This document shows positions 23,311 through 35,674 of a DNA stretch of 64,000 bases, one piece after another. The first letter of the stretch is position 1; each line of letters begins with the position of its first letter. Position numbers and translations under genes: made by a program. The notes under the pieces are model-generated. The model ran no database searches, was not told the origin of the DNA, and saw only the letters and a program-made list of their open reading frames with translations. The stretch lies in contig JAZKJV010009330.1 of assembly GCA_037367405.1 (NCBI GenBank), positions 372,001 to 436,000 of the forward strand. The letters are read 5' to 3'. This DNA is from Ottelia alismoides (lineage: Eukaryota > Streptophyta > Magnoliopsida > Alismatales > Hydrocharitaceae).

Positions 23311-24756
23311 TAAGGTATAAATTGAGACAATCCCAGATCCTAGGCTATCACCGCCACCAACCACAGTAGATGAGAGAGAGATAGTTACACCAGATTCTGA
23401 GGACTGTAATTTTCTTGATGAGTTTAGAAATACATATTTATTTACTGATTTTATGGACACCCACGAGTTCCTTTCTTAGAAGGACATTCTGGAAAGCACA
23501 GTCACCTTGTGTTCCCTTGTTGATCACTCTGAGTAATTTGCTGATGGACAGTTTGAGATGCAATCTGAGGATCAGTCTGATATATTGAGGTACATTCTGA
23601 GATTCATGAGACACATTCCTTTTCTTTCATTAAGATTTCTGAGAATTTCGTTGAGGATACTAAACATTCTGATGAGTCATTCCTTTCTGAGCAGAGATCA
23701 TTCATTGCAGAACTCTTTGAGATTCTACATGTTGAGCATATAGTAGCCACTATGGATAGTACACATGGTGTAGATCAGATACCTTCTACCAATACAGTTG
23801 TAGAGGTTGTCACAGAGCCGATTCAGTCCCCACCTGAGCTTAAGGCTTTACCCTCAACATTGAAATAAGCCTTCCTTGCAGGCCCCCCCCCCAAATGTTT
23901 CCAGTCATCCTTAGTTCGCAGTTGACTAAAGAACAAAAATCTCGCGTACTAGAGGTTCTTGAGAAAAAACCGCAAGGCCATTGGATAGAACATTTCAAAT
24001 CTCCGTGGGATTAGTCCATCTTTGTGCTCGCATAATATATACTTAAAGGATAAAAGAAAACTCTCCCGGGTGTGTCAGAACCATCTCAATCCAAACCTTC
24101 GCGATGTTGTCATGAAAGAGATCAGAAAATGGTGTGATGTTGTCTTTATTTATCCCATCTCAGATTTCAAGTGGTTCAGTCCTTTACATGTGGTCTCGAA
24201 GAAATATGGGACTACTATTGTAAAGAATGATTGTGGTGAGGAGATTCTGACTCGTGTAACTACTTCATGTCTTGTCTACATAGATTATCGACGCATGAAT
24301 TCACCTACCAAGAAAGATGACTTTCCACTACACTTTATTGATTGGATTACTGAGAGGTTGGTGGGGAAGGAGTTCTTTTGTTTCTTGGATGGGTATTCGG
24401 GGTATAACATGGTTGCGATCATCCTTGAGGATCAGGAGAAAAGTACATTTACTTGTTTGTTTGGCACCTACACCTTTAGACGGATGTCCTTTGGATTGTG
24501 TAATGCTTCCGCTACATTCCAAGTTGTATGTTGTCCACTTTCGCCAACATGGTAGGTAGTTTTCTAGAGGTCTTCGTGGAAGATTTCTTGGTCTACGAGG
24601 ATAGCTTTGATAGATATCTTACTCATTTAGATCGAGTACTTAAACGTTGCTATGAGGTAAACTTAGTGCTCTCGTGGGAGAAGAGTCACTTTATGGTGAC
24701 TAATGGGATTGTAATGCGCCACGTCATCTCTAAACATGATATGTATGTTGACCCGG
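23311..24756 (+). pseudogene. Protease-RT linker and reverse transcriptase of P1, cut off by Pb
   Basis: The linker (23311-23870) is acidic and broken. RT runs from about 23950: LCSHNIYL near 24025, NPNLRDVVMKEI near 24095, a clean frame 24022-24555 with YIDYRRMNSPTKKDDFPLHF and KEFFCFLDGYSGYNMV, then RMSFGLCNASATFQ at 24480-24520. After a frame change, the catalytic FMDD motif reads FVED, with Glu codon 24579-24581 replacing the first Asp. The gene stops abruptly at VDPV near 24750, where the LTR of Pb begins. RNase H and integrase of P1 were not found to the right. A run of eight or more C at about 23883 may be a local slippage site. Confidence 0.8.
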
Positions 24757-25003
24757 TGATGAATCTCTAATTATCATTCTTTATTCTTTAATTTTAGCTT
24801 TACCTTTTAGCAAAAACATATATAAATAAGTGTAAATATAATAAATTATCACTGTGCGTGCCGTTGTTAATATGACATAAAGAACACATGTTTTCCAAAA
24901 ATAAAAGAATAAAGTGAAAAGAAAAGGAAAGAAGGATGTAATTATGAAATAAGTACAGACAGACCCAAACCTCGAGAGGTCAATCATTAACTGATCGACT
25001 AGG

Positions 25004-25020
25004 AATAAAGTAGGGGGAAA
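25004..25020 (+). other. Polypurine-like motif inside the Pb LTR
   Basis: AATAAAGTAGGGGGAAA lies 247 bases from the LTR start. An equivalent lies 251 bases into the P2 5' LTR (34753-34770) and a decayed one in the P2 3' LTR (50749-50770). It looks like a polypurine tract yet lies inside U3. Confidence 0.5.
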
Positions 25021-26120
25021 TCAAGTCCTTGTATATTCTTCACTATGCACTCCATGTACATATTACTTCTCCTATTTTATTTATCAATAAAAAACCTCAA
25101 ATCCAATTATTTTCTCAATAAAATTTTTATGTAAAAATGTCTAAATAATAAAAATACTTGCGAAGTAAATAATTGTACATAATACAAATAAAACCACTTA
25201 TAAAAAGCCACACAACAAGAACATAAAAGATCAATTCCAGCTCCATTTGAATTCAAATTCTTCCAAAATCAACTTTAATGGACTATAAATTAAATTATCT
25301 TTCAAATGAGGATGGTTCCATAACTTTTGGAGTTATGAGGTAAAATTTCTTTTTTGGTGCATTGTATAGTCATGTTGTATTTATACTTGTAAATATTATA
25401 TTTAATTATTTTAATTTCTAATTTATGTATATTGTATTTTAAACACTAGTACATAGTCTTAAAAATAAAATAAAAATAAAATAAAATTAGAAAATAGAAA
25501 ACTAAATAAAAATAAACTCATTCATTGTATAAAAGCCACATATATGTATATTGTATACCATACTTCTTTAATCAACACCTTTATTTAATTTATAAAAATA
25601 AAATAAAAATCATGTTATGCTCCTCAAATTTTTTTGTAAATAAATAAAATATAAAATAAAAGATTTATGTATAAAAATAATAAAATAAAAATAAACAAGA
25701 AAAAATACATAGGTATATTATACATATACATAGTACACTATACTGTATATATAATACATATAATTTCATAAAAATAATTAAAACATGCTTGAAAATGATA
25801 AACATTTTTTATTTTTATCAATTTTATTTTTAATTCATTTAATAATTTATATCCATTTATCTTTGATTTTTGATTTCGAATTTCTTGGTCCAGTGGGGAC
25901 TGTTGGCTCTATTTAACAAGTCCCACCCTTCCTCCTTTTTCTCCAGGACGGGTTTAGTATCGATTTCAACCTATTATGCTTACCTGACCCGATTGAAATG
26001 GCCCTCTCTCCTTTATCCCGATTGAACTCCTCAGATCCCTGATCTTCGCCCAACCATCATCCTTAGGATATGTGCCTCAGTTCACACACTCTCAATCGAT
26101 CTTTCTTAAACCTGGAGTCC

Positions 26121-26128
26121 TATAAAAA
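26121..26128 (+). promoter_or_regulatory. TATA box of the Pb LTR
   Basis: TATAAAAA lies at the change from AT-rich U3 to the C-rich block, as in the other LTRs. A candidate splice donor (GTAG|GTACC) follows at 26377/26378, about 250 bases downstream. Confidence 0.6.
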
Positions 26129-28451
26129 CCCTGGTACTCCCCTCCTTTTCTGCTATCCTTGGTAGCTACACCACCTCCATTGCAACCATCCCCTTTCCCA
26201 GAGTGAAAGTAGAGTAAGAGAGGCAGCAGGGAGGAACTGGGAGTGAGCGTGCCCTAGGTCCGGCCACATTTCTGCCCTTCTCCACCGCAAGGAGCTCAGC
26301 CTCTGGCTGCACCATCCATCGAGCCCCTGACCCCAGAGATCCTTCATCTCCGCCCAGGCAACATCACATACCCGTAGGTACCATTTCTAGCTCCAGTTTG
26401 CTCATTTTGCGCTTGATCTTTTCATTCTGAGCGGAGCATCCACCTTTACTCCATTCACTTTCTGACCCTTAACTCCGACTGATGCAAATCTTTCACCACT
26501 CACACTTCGCTTCTCCATCTCATTACACAACCTACCCATCGACCCAACCACTGGGTTGGGTCGAATCTCAAGTCGACTCCTTCACCTGACGCAGGACCTG
26601 ACCCATCCGCAACCCCATTCTTTTATTCGATGTTGGAACACTTCGTCGGAGCTCCTTCTCTGAGACAACACTATTTCATGCCAGACCAGGACTAGAGGCC
26701 TCCTTTATGGAGGATATTGCACACTTGCACGTCAGTCCAGAACACACCTGGAACTCCACGCATCTCCAGGACTCTCCACGAGGTCCTCGACCCTTCTGAG
26801 CATCCCAGCTGCTGCGGACAGTCGCCAGCTTCACTTTCTCTATCGGAGCAGCCTTGGAGAATGACAGGAGTACACGCAATCATAGTTCAAAACTCGTAGA
26901 AGGTGAGTTCTTTCCTGATCGTACTGTCATTCTACACACCGTTGGATAAGGGGGTCTCCCTTGTCTAATCTCCTGCGTCCGTTATGTAGACCCCACTGAC
27001 CGTTCGATCATCAAGAGGAGTGGCTCCTAGCCACACATCGCCGAAGTGGTATCACCAAATCGTGATCGCTCATCATTGAGTGGAGTCTCCTCAGCCGTCC
27101 ACTTACGGTGAGCCCTCAACCGTCAGATCAGATCTGCATCACATGTCAACACCCCCTTGTGAGGAAATATTTCTTTCTAGCCCTCACCATTTGCTTTATT
27201 TCGTGTTAGTTCAATAAGATATTCTGTAGTAAAAAACATTTTGCATTTAGGCCCTTGTGTTATATTTATTTGCAGTTTAGTACGTTTGAGTTGTGGTCAT
27301 GTGTACCTTCATGTGGTTTCTGGTGTTTTTACATGGTTTCCCTTGTGCTTCGAAACTATTATGGAACGAATAGAAAGTTTTGAAAATTGCATATATACCC
27401 CTATGCATCCGGATCCACGTGTTGCACATGACTTTTGTGGATAAATTGCTTAGAGGCCCGAACTTTTATTACTTGTTATCTGCTAGGCCCTAGTACTTAA
27501 AGTAATTGCATATTGGTTCCTATGCACTATTTTTAATTACAAACCTTTTATTAATTGTAATAAATGGTTTGTTAACTCAAAAAATTACCTATGGTTCCTG
27601 ATTTCTATTTATGATGATTTTTGCTTGTTGATTTGACGCATTTTCTATTATTAAAAATTCAAAACACCCTAAAAAGTCCCTGTTTGTTTTGAAAAATACA
27701 TAAAAAATATAAAACTCATCTAAAAATTCTATAAAATTTTTCCAATTTCCTTTTGTTATCTTTTAGCACTTGCATAAATTTTGTTAAAAAATACCTTATA
27801 AAAACCTAAAAATTTGTAAAATATTTAAAAACTTAAAAAAATTGTAGAAAATCACAGAAAAATCCAAAAATAGTGATTTCAGTTCATGTTTGTAGGTATT
27901 TCTTTCTAGTTTATCATAAAATCTAGGAATTTTGAGCATATAACATATTTCTAAATTGTAAAACATTCTTGGATGTGCAATGTTTTCTTATTTTACCACT
28001 ATTTATTTTTTATAAAACCACAAAAGCATCTGAAAAATACATAAAAAATACTAAAAACATTACAAAATACATAAAACCCAAAAATATTTTCACTTTAATT
28101 TTCTCAATATTTTTGACCCATTTGAAAAATACAAAAAGATTGTTTGTCTGTGTTTTTATCTTTTGTGCGTAATTTTCTTATATTGAAAATTTAAAAATTT
28201 GAAAAATTAAAAACCACTAAAAAGCAATAAAAATCGCTTAATTTATGAAAATGACTACATAGTGGATAATTCTGCTCCTTGCGTCCGACCCTGGTCGTTA
28301 TATGAGGTTAATAAAAGTAGCAAAGCCACTTGTATTTTTATGTTTTATTCATAATGGTTTATTTTCTCATTAATCAAATTTGGTTGATTTGGGATGACGA
28401 CAGTTGCTTAATATATTTTACCTGAATCGGCTTGATTTTTGGCTATCAGAA

Positions 28452-28469
28452 TGGTACCGTTGCCAGAGG
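28452..28469 (+). other. Primer-binding site of Pb
   Basis: TGGTACCGTTGCCAGAGG differs from the ideal tRNA-Asp site at two positions within the first 17 bases. It follows the LTR end by 3 nt. Confidence 0.75.
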
Positions 28470-29440
28470 GCATGACTAAGTAGTTAGATTTCATTTTTGT
28501 TTGTTTTTTCTTCTCACTTTTATTTTTGACCTTCTTCTGTTTTGCTTTTTGTGCGAGGAACCACTTGGAGGATGACACAGTTCGCTTTGGAGTGACTCGC
28601 ACCTGAGGAGGAGCAGAGGAGCAGAAGAAGTAGTTATATTAGATAGAATTTAGCTTAGTTTTATTTTTGTAAATATTTTTGTAATAACTTAGTTATTTGG
28701 ACACTTCTGGACTTGAACATTATTCAAGGTCAGGGTCTGTTTCACCGAGTGTCCGTGCACTCAGGGGACCTCATAGAGTTTTTTGTGATTTTTCACATGT
28801 TATTTTTATTTGTTTCTTGTGGTTTTATTCCCTAGACTTAGGTTCTATTACGGTTGAGCTCATAGAAACTAAGATCCAAACACCCAAATAGAATATAAGT
28901 TCTTATAGAACACGCTTGGACTTAGTCAAATAAAGAAGGCTAACTTAATTAAATCAGAGACCACATGCCGAGAGAGGTCATATACAACACTTGCAGGACC
29001 CGTTGTGGCAGGCACTAATCGGCATCGATGACTAGACTCAAGTATTTTTCTGATTAATTAGCACCAGTTCTTCCATATAATAGAAGTAATCATCTTAGAG
29101 TGATTTCCTCGTGCATCATTTAGATTAGTTTAAATTTTATCTTTAATTTATGCATGGATCATTTTGCATGTAGACTGTTGAAGCAAGGTTCACATTTCAT
29201 ACTCTGCTTGCATCAATGATTTCATCATGCATCAGCTTTTCCATCTTCCTCCCCCTATTTTATTGGACTTCAATAAAAAGGAAATTGAAAAATTCGTTAA
29301 ACATTGTCTTTATTCAGAAAAATACCTAAAAAGAGATAAAAATTGGGATTGTTAAAGCATGCTTGACATAAAACCAAACTTCACTCAAAAATTTTGTTTT
29401 GCGGAAAGTAAACCCCTCCTTGTCTGATTTTTCTTACTGA
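28470..29440 (+). other. Leader of Pb; rest of the element lost
   Basis: It shares the leader landmarks 'gtgcactcaggggacctcat' (28755), 'ggacttagtcaaataaa' (28918), 'gcatcagcttttccatcttcc' (29229) and 'aattgggattgttaaagcatg' (29340). Near 29440 it turns AT-rich and then C-rich, matching an LTR rather than gag. Pb therefore keeps only its 5' LTR and about 1 kb of leader. Confidence 0.6.
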
Positions 29441-31052
29441 GAGTTGCCATTTGTTCCCCTTTTGAAACAAAAAAAATTAAAAAATTAAATTAAAAAATCC
29501 AAAACAACATCAACAAAATAAAAAATATAAAAATTTAAAAACATCAAGTGCTGCCCCCGATCTTCTTCCTCGGGCAAGCAGTTCCACCGCTACTTTGCAA
29601 CCGTGCAGCAACCCGCCTCAAGCCCGGGCATGATAGCCAAGACCGCAGCTGCTCCCCGCGTCCAACCGCCCGCAGCCGTCGTTCGTCCTCCTCAGTCGAC
29701 CGCCCCCTACGCTGGTCGTGCCGCCGTCCTCAAGGCTGCGCCCAGCCAACCTCCACCAACCAGCGGTGGTTCCTACGCACACCCACCACCGTCGTTTACC
29801 ACCGGCTGCGGCCACCTCCGCTATCGTGCCATTGCCTCGCCAAGGCCGTCCGCCGCTTCTCTCCCTTCGTGCCCTGCAACAAAGAAGAATGTGGTTCCTT
29901 ATTTCATTTTTTATTTTGTAAAAATTATAGTTTTCCCCTTTAAGATTCTTGTAATTACAAATAAATCCATGTGCATAGTTTGTATTGTCATTTTCAATTT
30001 CTGGATTTGCACGGGCACCCCTACGTTTGCATGTTAGTTTGGATATCTTTTTAGCCTCATTTTATTTAATGAAAAATAACATATCGATGAGCAATCAATT
30101 CTCTACTACTTTGATATTTATTTGGATTTTTGTGAGTTTTGGGTAAGTAACTAAAATGGTTTTATTGAAAAATTATATATTTTACCCAATCTGAGATCTT
30201 CAATTTATATTTAACTCACTGTTACTCCAAAAATCCCCAAAGAATTAAAGATGATGCCTTGAAATGTGCCTTAATTAATATCCAAATTTCATCTTAATTG
30301 GAGTTGTCTTGCGCCTTTAATAAATTGTAGATTGATTTTGGTAAATGATTTTTAATTAAATAGACACACATTATTTTTCTGAAATTTCAACTCTCCTGAA
30401 TTTGTTATATAACGACCTTTTCGAGATAGTTCAATCTTTGGTCGATTTGATAATGTTTATTTATTAAGAATTAATTACTCACTATCACTCTGTTTTAATT
30501 AAAAAATCAATATATTGTTAGAAAATCCCAATAAATTACTGTAGACTCATTGCATTTTGTTTATATTCCAGTAAAAGTTTCATAATTTTTGCATTTTGTT
30601 TGTGTGAAAAATTATGAAAAAACCTATAAAAGTGTGCATTTTTCATTTTTGCATTTTAATCCATAAAATTCCAAAAAAAATGTGTGCTGCATTCATCACT
30701 CGATTAGGTTTGTAGGGAAAATATAATTTGGATAAATTGAATTTATTCTGTATTAAAATTAATTTGGCTAAGTTGTGTGCTTTCTTATTAACTTATTTCA
30801 CCCGCATTTTGCATTCGCATTCATATTGCATTAAAAAATACAAAAAAAATCACATTGGAATGTAGACCTAAGTTTTCTGAATTAACCCAAAGTTGTTTCT
30901 TTGCCTCCCTGTGTTCGACCCTGGACTTGCCTGGGATATAAATTTAAGCTGAGTCCTCCTCGTTGAGATCTTTTTTCGATTTAGACTGATTCGCTAAGTA
31001 CCCATATTACAACAAGTACAAATTATCATGTACCTAGAGGACCAGTCAATCA
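29441..31052 (+). mobile_element. Right-hand part of a plus-strand LTR (P4)
   Basis: C-rich block 29545-29890, AT-rich 29930-30880, then the conserved 'tgtgttcgaccctgg' block near 30911, ending at about 31052 with AATCA. No primer site follows, so it is a 3' LTR or solo LTR. The upstream third is missing. To its right lies M2 coding sequence on the other strand. It is not obviously the partner of the Pb LTR, since the AT-rich parts align poorly by eye. The overlapping frames 29548-29943 and 29603-30037 are proline/arginine-rich because of C-rich sequence and show no domain. Confidence 0.5.
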
Positions 31053-31305
31053 TGTGTAGAAAAAGTAGGGGGGTGGGAGATATAACAAAGTGTTGAATTC
31101 AGTCGGATGATCTGAGTAAATTGTATTGGAATTCATAGAATATACCAGATTCATCCATGGGCGAGAGTCTCCTGCGAATGTTGGAGGATGCTTGGAAGAA
31201 GAGCGTTTGGATGATTTGGGTTTGATCGAAAAGAAATAATCTGGCGGGTACAATGACCAATGTCCCATTAATTTCAATGGAGGTGGATGAGTTGACACAA
31301 TACAT
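31053..31305 (-). pseudogene. Start of the unrecognised gag-position frame in M2
   Basis: Two overlapping minus frames are open here: one from ATG 31305 (MYCVNSSTSIEING) and one from 31298 (STHPPPLKLMGHWSLYPPDYF). The second contains YSDHPTEFN, over DNA that closely resembles the M-A segment encoding PDDHPY near 11550 (GATCATCC, then ACTGAATT, in both). By position, 3' of a leader and primer site, it is the beginning of the M-A-type first reading frame. It is cut at about 31053 by the P4 LTR. No function can be given. Confidence 0.4.
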
Positions 31306-32827
31306 CTTGGTTAAGAAAATGTTCGAGTGTACATGATACTTAACACAACAAACCTTAATTTGTAAATCAAGGAGAGTTATGGCACAAGTGTGTAGTTTTT
31401 GATATTCGATCTCGATTCATGCACACCAATGCAAACACAAATCAAACTCCATGTTCACCAAACTCACACAGTGATGACCACAAGAGTCCGACCAGTTATC
31501 TTGTCATTTTTAATTGTGGCAATTCAAGTCTTGCATACGTTTAAGTGAGTTGTTAGGTGCTTGTATTTCCGTAAAGATTGGCCCGAATTCTTATGACTGG
31601 TTGTACCAATTTTCAGCCAGTATGGGTGTAAGTACAGTCTGTAAAATGGCTACCCGTTACTTAAGGATGGAGCCTTACGCAGTGTCCTATAAACCATCAA
31701 CACTACTAAGAAAAGACTGACCGTATACGGCAACCCATGTTTCCTCACTGATAAGTAGCTAATCATTTTTATAGAATCAGTAGTCTAAATGAAAATCTCG
31801 GAGCTTGTCTCTATCCTTAAGTGTACATCCCTCTCCTCACAGCAAGATAAATGAATACAAGGATCAAGTTCTTCTCTCTCAACAATTCTCAATTTTATAG
31901 TTTAATTAAAGCCGACCTTATTTAGCAATCCCAATTTTATTTATGTGATCACTGAAAAATTAGATGAGCAGAAATTCACATCTACCCTCCAATCCCTTTT
32001 TTTTAAATCTTAAGAAACAAAACATGAGGGAGATAATTTGCGAAAAGCTGATGCACACAAAAAATGATGATGTCTGCTAAGTTAGAAGACTTAAAGTGAT
32101 TCCTCGCAATCTCCATGTCGGATGCAATACAAGAATTAAAAATTTATTCTATATGGAATGCTTCCACACCTAGCAGAAAGTTCTATTAGTCTTGAAGAAT
32201 TGAGTTAAAATTTCTGACTAAGTTGAACGAGCTAGAATGTGTCTCAATTAAAGTGAAGTGTGATCATAGTTTCTACGAGCACAAGCAATAAAAATCCAAG
32301 ACGCTCTAATAGCCTTAGTGCTAGCCTAACCTACAAACAACTCAAGTCGCGCCCCACCCTCACCGGAGAGTGAACCACGCCATGAAACACCACAAAAAAT
32401 GTTCAAGTCTTGTTACACATACGAGAGTCCAAACAAACACTACTGTAAATGAGCAATTATTACAAATAATTACAAAAATAAAATTGTAGAAATTAAAATC
32501 CTAGACTCTACATTCTCTCATGACTCGACTCGATCTTAATTTATTATGCGGCTTTTCGGTAGTCAGTGAAATGCGTCGGTTTCGGGAGAACTACTCCACG
32601 TATATCGGGTACCTCGCACGAAAAATAAGAGAGAGTGTATAAGAGAGTGACACAAAAAATAATCAGAAATAAAACAAGAAAATAAATGATGAAAATAATA
32701 AAAAATAAATATAAGAATAAAAAATAAAAAATAAAAAATGTACAGTGATGAGGTTTGGGGGTCAGACCACATAAATATATGGAAAACCAAATACTAATTT
32801 TCTAGACAAAAACCTAAGCTGTTTGCC
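31306..32827 (-). other. Leader of M2
   Basis: About 1.5 kb of non-coding leader between the primer site and an ATG. On the minus strand it has the usual blocks: GCATCAGCTTTTCGC near 32055, AAAATTGGGATTGCTAAAT near 31930, and GACTCTTGTGGTCATCACTG near 31480, which parallels P1 at 19953-19975. It is the most complete leader of the minus-strand elements. Confidence 0.6.
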
Positions 32828-32845
32828 TCCCCAAGAACGACGCCA
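32828..32845 (-). other. Primer-binding site of M2
   Basis: The minus strand reads TGGCGTCGTTCTTGGGGA, 2 nt after the LTR end TGTCA. It is a decayed tRNA-Asp type site. Confidence 0.75.
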
Positions 32846-32847
32846 TC

Positions 32848-34522
32848 TGACAAGTTTGATAAACGCTCTATTAATTAGTGTGAATTTATCATTTCATTGT
32901 AGGTGTTTAAGTCTTGGATAATTTTAGTTCCTCCTCGAGTTAGGTGTAACGACGGATATTCTTGGAGGGGGGTGGCGCGAGTCGTTAAATAAGAGGCAGA
33001 GAGGTGAGGTGGCAGTGACTACGTAGGGAAGGTTGGGATCATACAAGGGGTTGAGTGATATGGAGAGGGATTTGACAGCGACTGATATGAATGGTGACAG
33101 GGTTGACGAGGGCGGCAAGAATCGAGTGGGGTCGTCGTGCTTGATTTGGAAGGCAGATCGGTGAAGGATTCAACAAAGGTGGATGGGATCAGAAGCGGTT
33201 GCAGCTTGATTTGGCAGGCGTGGCGGTAATTGGTGATTCGCAGGAGGAGGAATCGCCGCCCCCAAAAGGAAAGGGGGCGGTTGAACGGAGGAAGAGGATG
33301 AAGCGTGTGGGCCAGCCAATCGGCTGAGATCGGACGGTCCACAAGATGACACGTGTTTACTAATTAATATTTTTTATTAATAATTTTTTAATTAATAAAT
33401 TTTCTAGATTTTTTTATAAATAAATGAAAAAATAAATGCGAAAAATGAGTGACACATGGCGGCTCCAGGAGCTGCCACTTATCAACACTAGAAAAATAGA
33501 AAAATAAAAAGAAAAGAAAAATAAGAAGGAAATAGCAAACAACCTCCGATTGAAAACTTTTCTTCATGAAAGTTATTTATCTTGACAAGATATACAACTT
33601 ATGTGAAGGAACCAATAACAAAATAGGTCATTTACACAAAGTAATATTTTTATGGCTATTCTATGTATATAGAATAACATGATTTTTGGGTTTCCCTATT
33701 TTTTGTCATTTTTAAATAAGATAAAAATCAAGAAAAATGGATAAAATCAAAATCACATATTTTCACATTAATCTAACTTTTTTAAAAAAATTATTATTTA
33801 ATAAAATGAAGAAATAAAATAAAGTACGAAAAAGATGACTTTTGTACATATTGTTAGTGAACACTCAGACTCATTTAGTTTCTTTGATTTCAAGCTCATT
33901 TTTTATTTGGATTTTTATGCATTTTAATAAAAGTTTTGTAAAAGAAAATAAATGAAAATAAATAAAATAAAAAGAGTTAAATATATACATAAAATAATAG
34001 GTTAAAATTGGGTAAAATATACAATGTACAAAAGAGGCCCAGATCCCAACTTTCACATATGAGCTCAGATTCATTTGAACTTGGTCTTGTTTTGAAGATA
34101 ATAGAATGTATATTAGTTCAAAAGTGAGTAGATCAAATAGGACACTGTGTGAAGAAGATATCAACATTTTAGTTCGATAGGTCTGAAATTAGGGTTTGGG
34201 TTTATTTCTAAAATATTTCAGTTAGTGATATTTTTGTATTTTTCCTTTATTTTTGTTAGTGATATGAACATAGTGGAGGTAGTTTTGGGTGATTTGGAGT
34301 AAGCATGAATTACTTAAAAAATGGTAAAATTGGCTTATTTTACAGATCAATTGGCCTGAGATTTTTGGCTTCTTATTTTATGCAATTATAAATGATAAAA
34401 TACAATTATTATTTATACATGCATGAATGTTAATTATGCAAGATAATGGATAACGTAAAGATGAATTTTTGGGAATTGAGATTAAATAATCACTTTTAGA
34501 GTGACGAATCGTATATTCATCG
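32848..34522 (-). mobile_element. LTR B: 5' LTR of M2, internally deleted
   Basis: On the plus strand it runs from TGACAAG (32848) to the palindromic end at 34522, where the first base of TGATGAAT has become C. From 32940 rightwards it matches LTR A (5920-7503) almost base by base. Left of that, LTR A has about 1.5 kb more before the terminal TTAATTAGTGTGAATT block (4354 in A, 32871 in B), so B has lost this middle part. The join lies next to CCTCCTCGAG (32930-32939). A TATTTAA-type box lies near 32986 and a G-box core near 33348. Confidence 0.75.
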
Positions 34523-35654
34523 CACATTTATTCTTTAATTTTGGCCTTCATTCCCAAGCTAAATGCATGTATCAACCATTATTTTGCCTAAATTAACACT
34601 TACTATTTATTGAATCGATACTGTATAAAATACATTGTTTAGAGCTAAATTTAAAAAATAAAGAAAAGAAAGAAAAAAGAAATAAAATGCCAAAAGTATT
34701 TTATGATCCTAAACCCTGAGACCTAAGCATCACGATGACTAGGTCGACAAGTAATAAAGTAGGGGGAAGATAACGGTCAAATGCACAATAAAACCCTAAT
34801 TTTTTTAGCCTTAAGTATTGATTTTTTGGGACCCATTTTATTCTTTATTATTTATACATCAAATCAATAAACTTTGTACATAAAAGTTGTAAATAAAAAT
34901 GCAAAGAAAAATATAAAATTTATTTCATCTAAAAATAATATGAATTGTTCAGTTTACACTATGAGTAAGAATCGAAAGCCCAATCTTCACAGAATAAGAA
35001 CTTCTCCATACAAATTCAAAATGCATCAAAATTACCGTTAACTGTTATAACTTTTAATTAGCTATTTAATGAAGGTGTTTCATTTAATTTGGAGTTAAGA
35101 TGTAAAAGTTAGCGTTTGGACCCCTATTGTATAATATACTTGAATAAAATATTCATTTTATTTATTCATTATATTCTTTATTATTTTATATTTTTCTAAT
35201 TTTGTAAATATTCGTTATAATATATGCACATATTTAAAATACAATAAAGCCAATAAAATACACTAAAATAAAATAATTTACAAAAATACATAGATGAATA
35301 TACTATACTTATAACTATATAATTAATACCCATATTTATTTAAGTATGCAAATGACATCAGAAAAATACAATAAAAATATATTTATGTACATATAAATAA
35401 GTTATAAATAACAAATTAAGTAAATAAAAATAATAAAATTTAAAACACAAAATAAAAATGAAATAATCTATATATGTAAATATACTTATAATTATACATG
35501 TAATACTAACTCATAATAAATAGCTCCATACAAATAAATAAAAATAGTAATTAAGTACTACATAAGCTAACAAACTTTTTTAAACACTAATATTATTTAA
35601 TTCATTATCTATTTATTATCGATTTTACAATAATTTTTCCCAACAGAATTTTTA

Positions 35655-35674
35655 GTTGGTCCACGTGGACCAAC
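35655..35674 (+). promoter_or_regulatory. 20-bp perfect palindrome with G-box core
   Basis: GTTGGTCCACGTGGACCAAC is self-complementary over 20 bases and centred on CACGTG, the core bound by plant bZIP and bHLH factors. It lies about 235 bases upstream of the LTR TATA box. The 3' LTR copy (51652-51671) keeps the core with one changed position in the left arm. Confidence 0.65.

Larger units (their letters stand above)
24757..28448 (+). mobile_element. LTR of Pb, 3.69 kb, inserted into the P1 RT gene
   Basis: It starts TGATGAATCTCTAATTATCA directly after RT codons and ends CA at 28447-28448, 3 nt before a primer site. It is collinear with the P2 LTRs: an AT-rich first third (24757-25870), TATA box at 26121-26128, C-rich block 26130-27130, AT-rich 27170-28250, and the 'gcgtccgaccctgg' block near 28279. 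This is a 5' LTR, since primer site and leader follow. Reading frames inside it are incidental. Confidence 0.8.

Noticed and set aside
29548..30037. Two overlapping 131-144-codon frames rich in Pro and Arg
   Set aside because: They lie in the C-rich block of an LTR and reflect base composition; no domain and no conserved frame in related LTRs.
4331..34522. LTR A and LTR B as the two ends of one 30-kb nested element
   Set aside because: Attractive because A and B are closest relatives, but M2 (31053-31305) and M-A (about 11550-11811) both seem to contain the start of the same reading frame, so they overlap rather than adjoin. Two copies, or a duplication, fit better.
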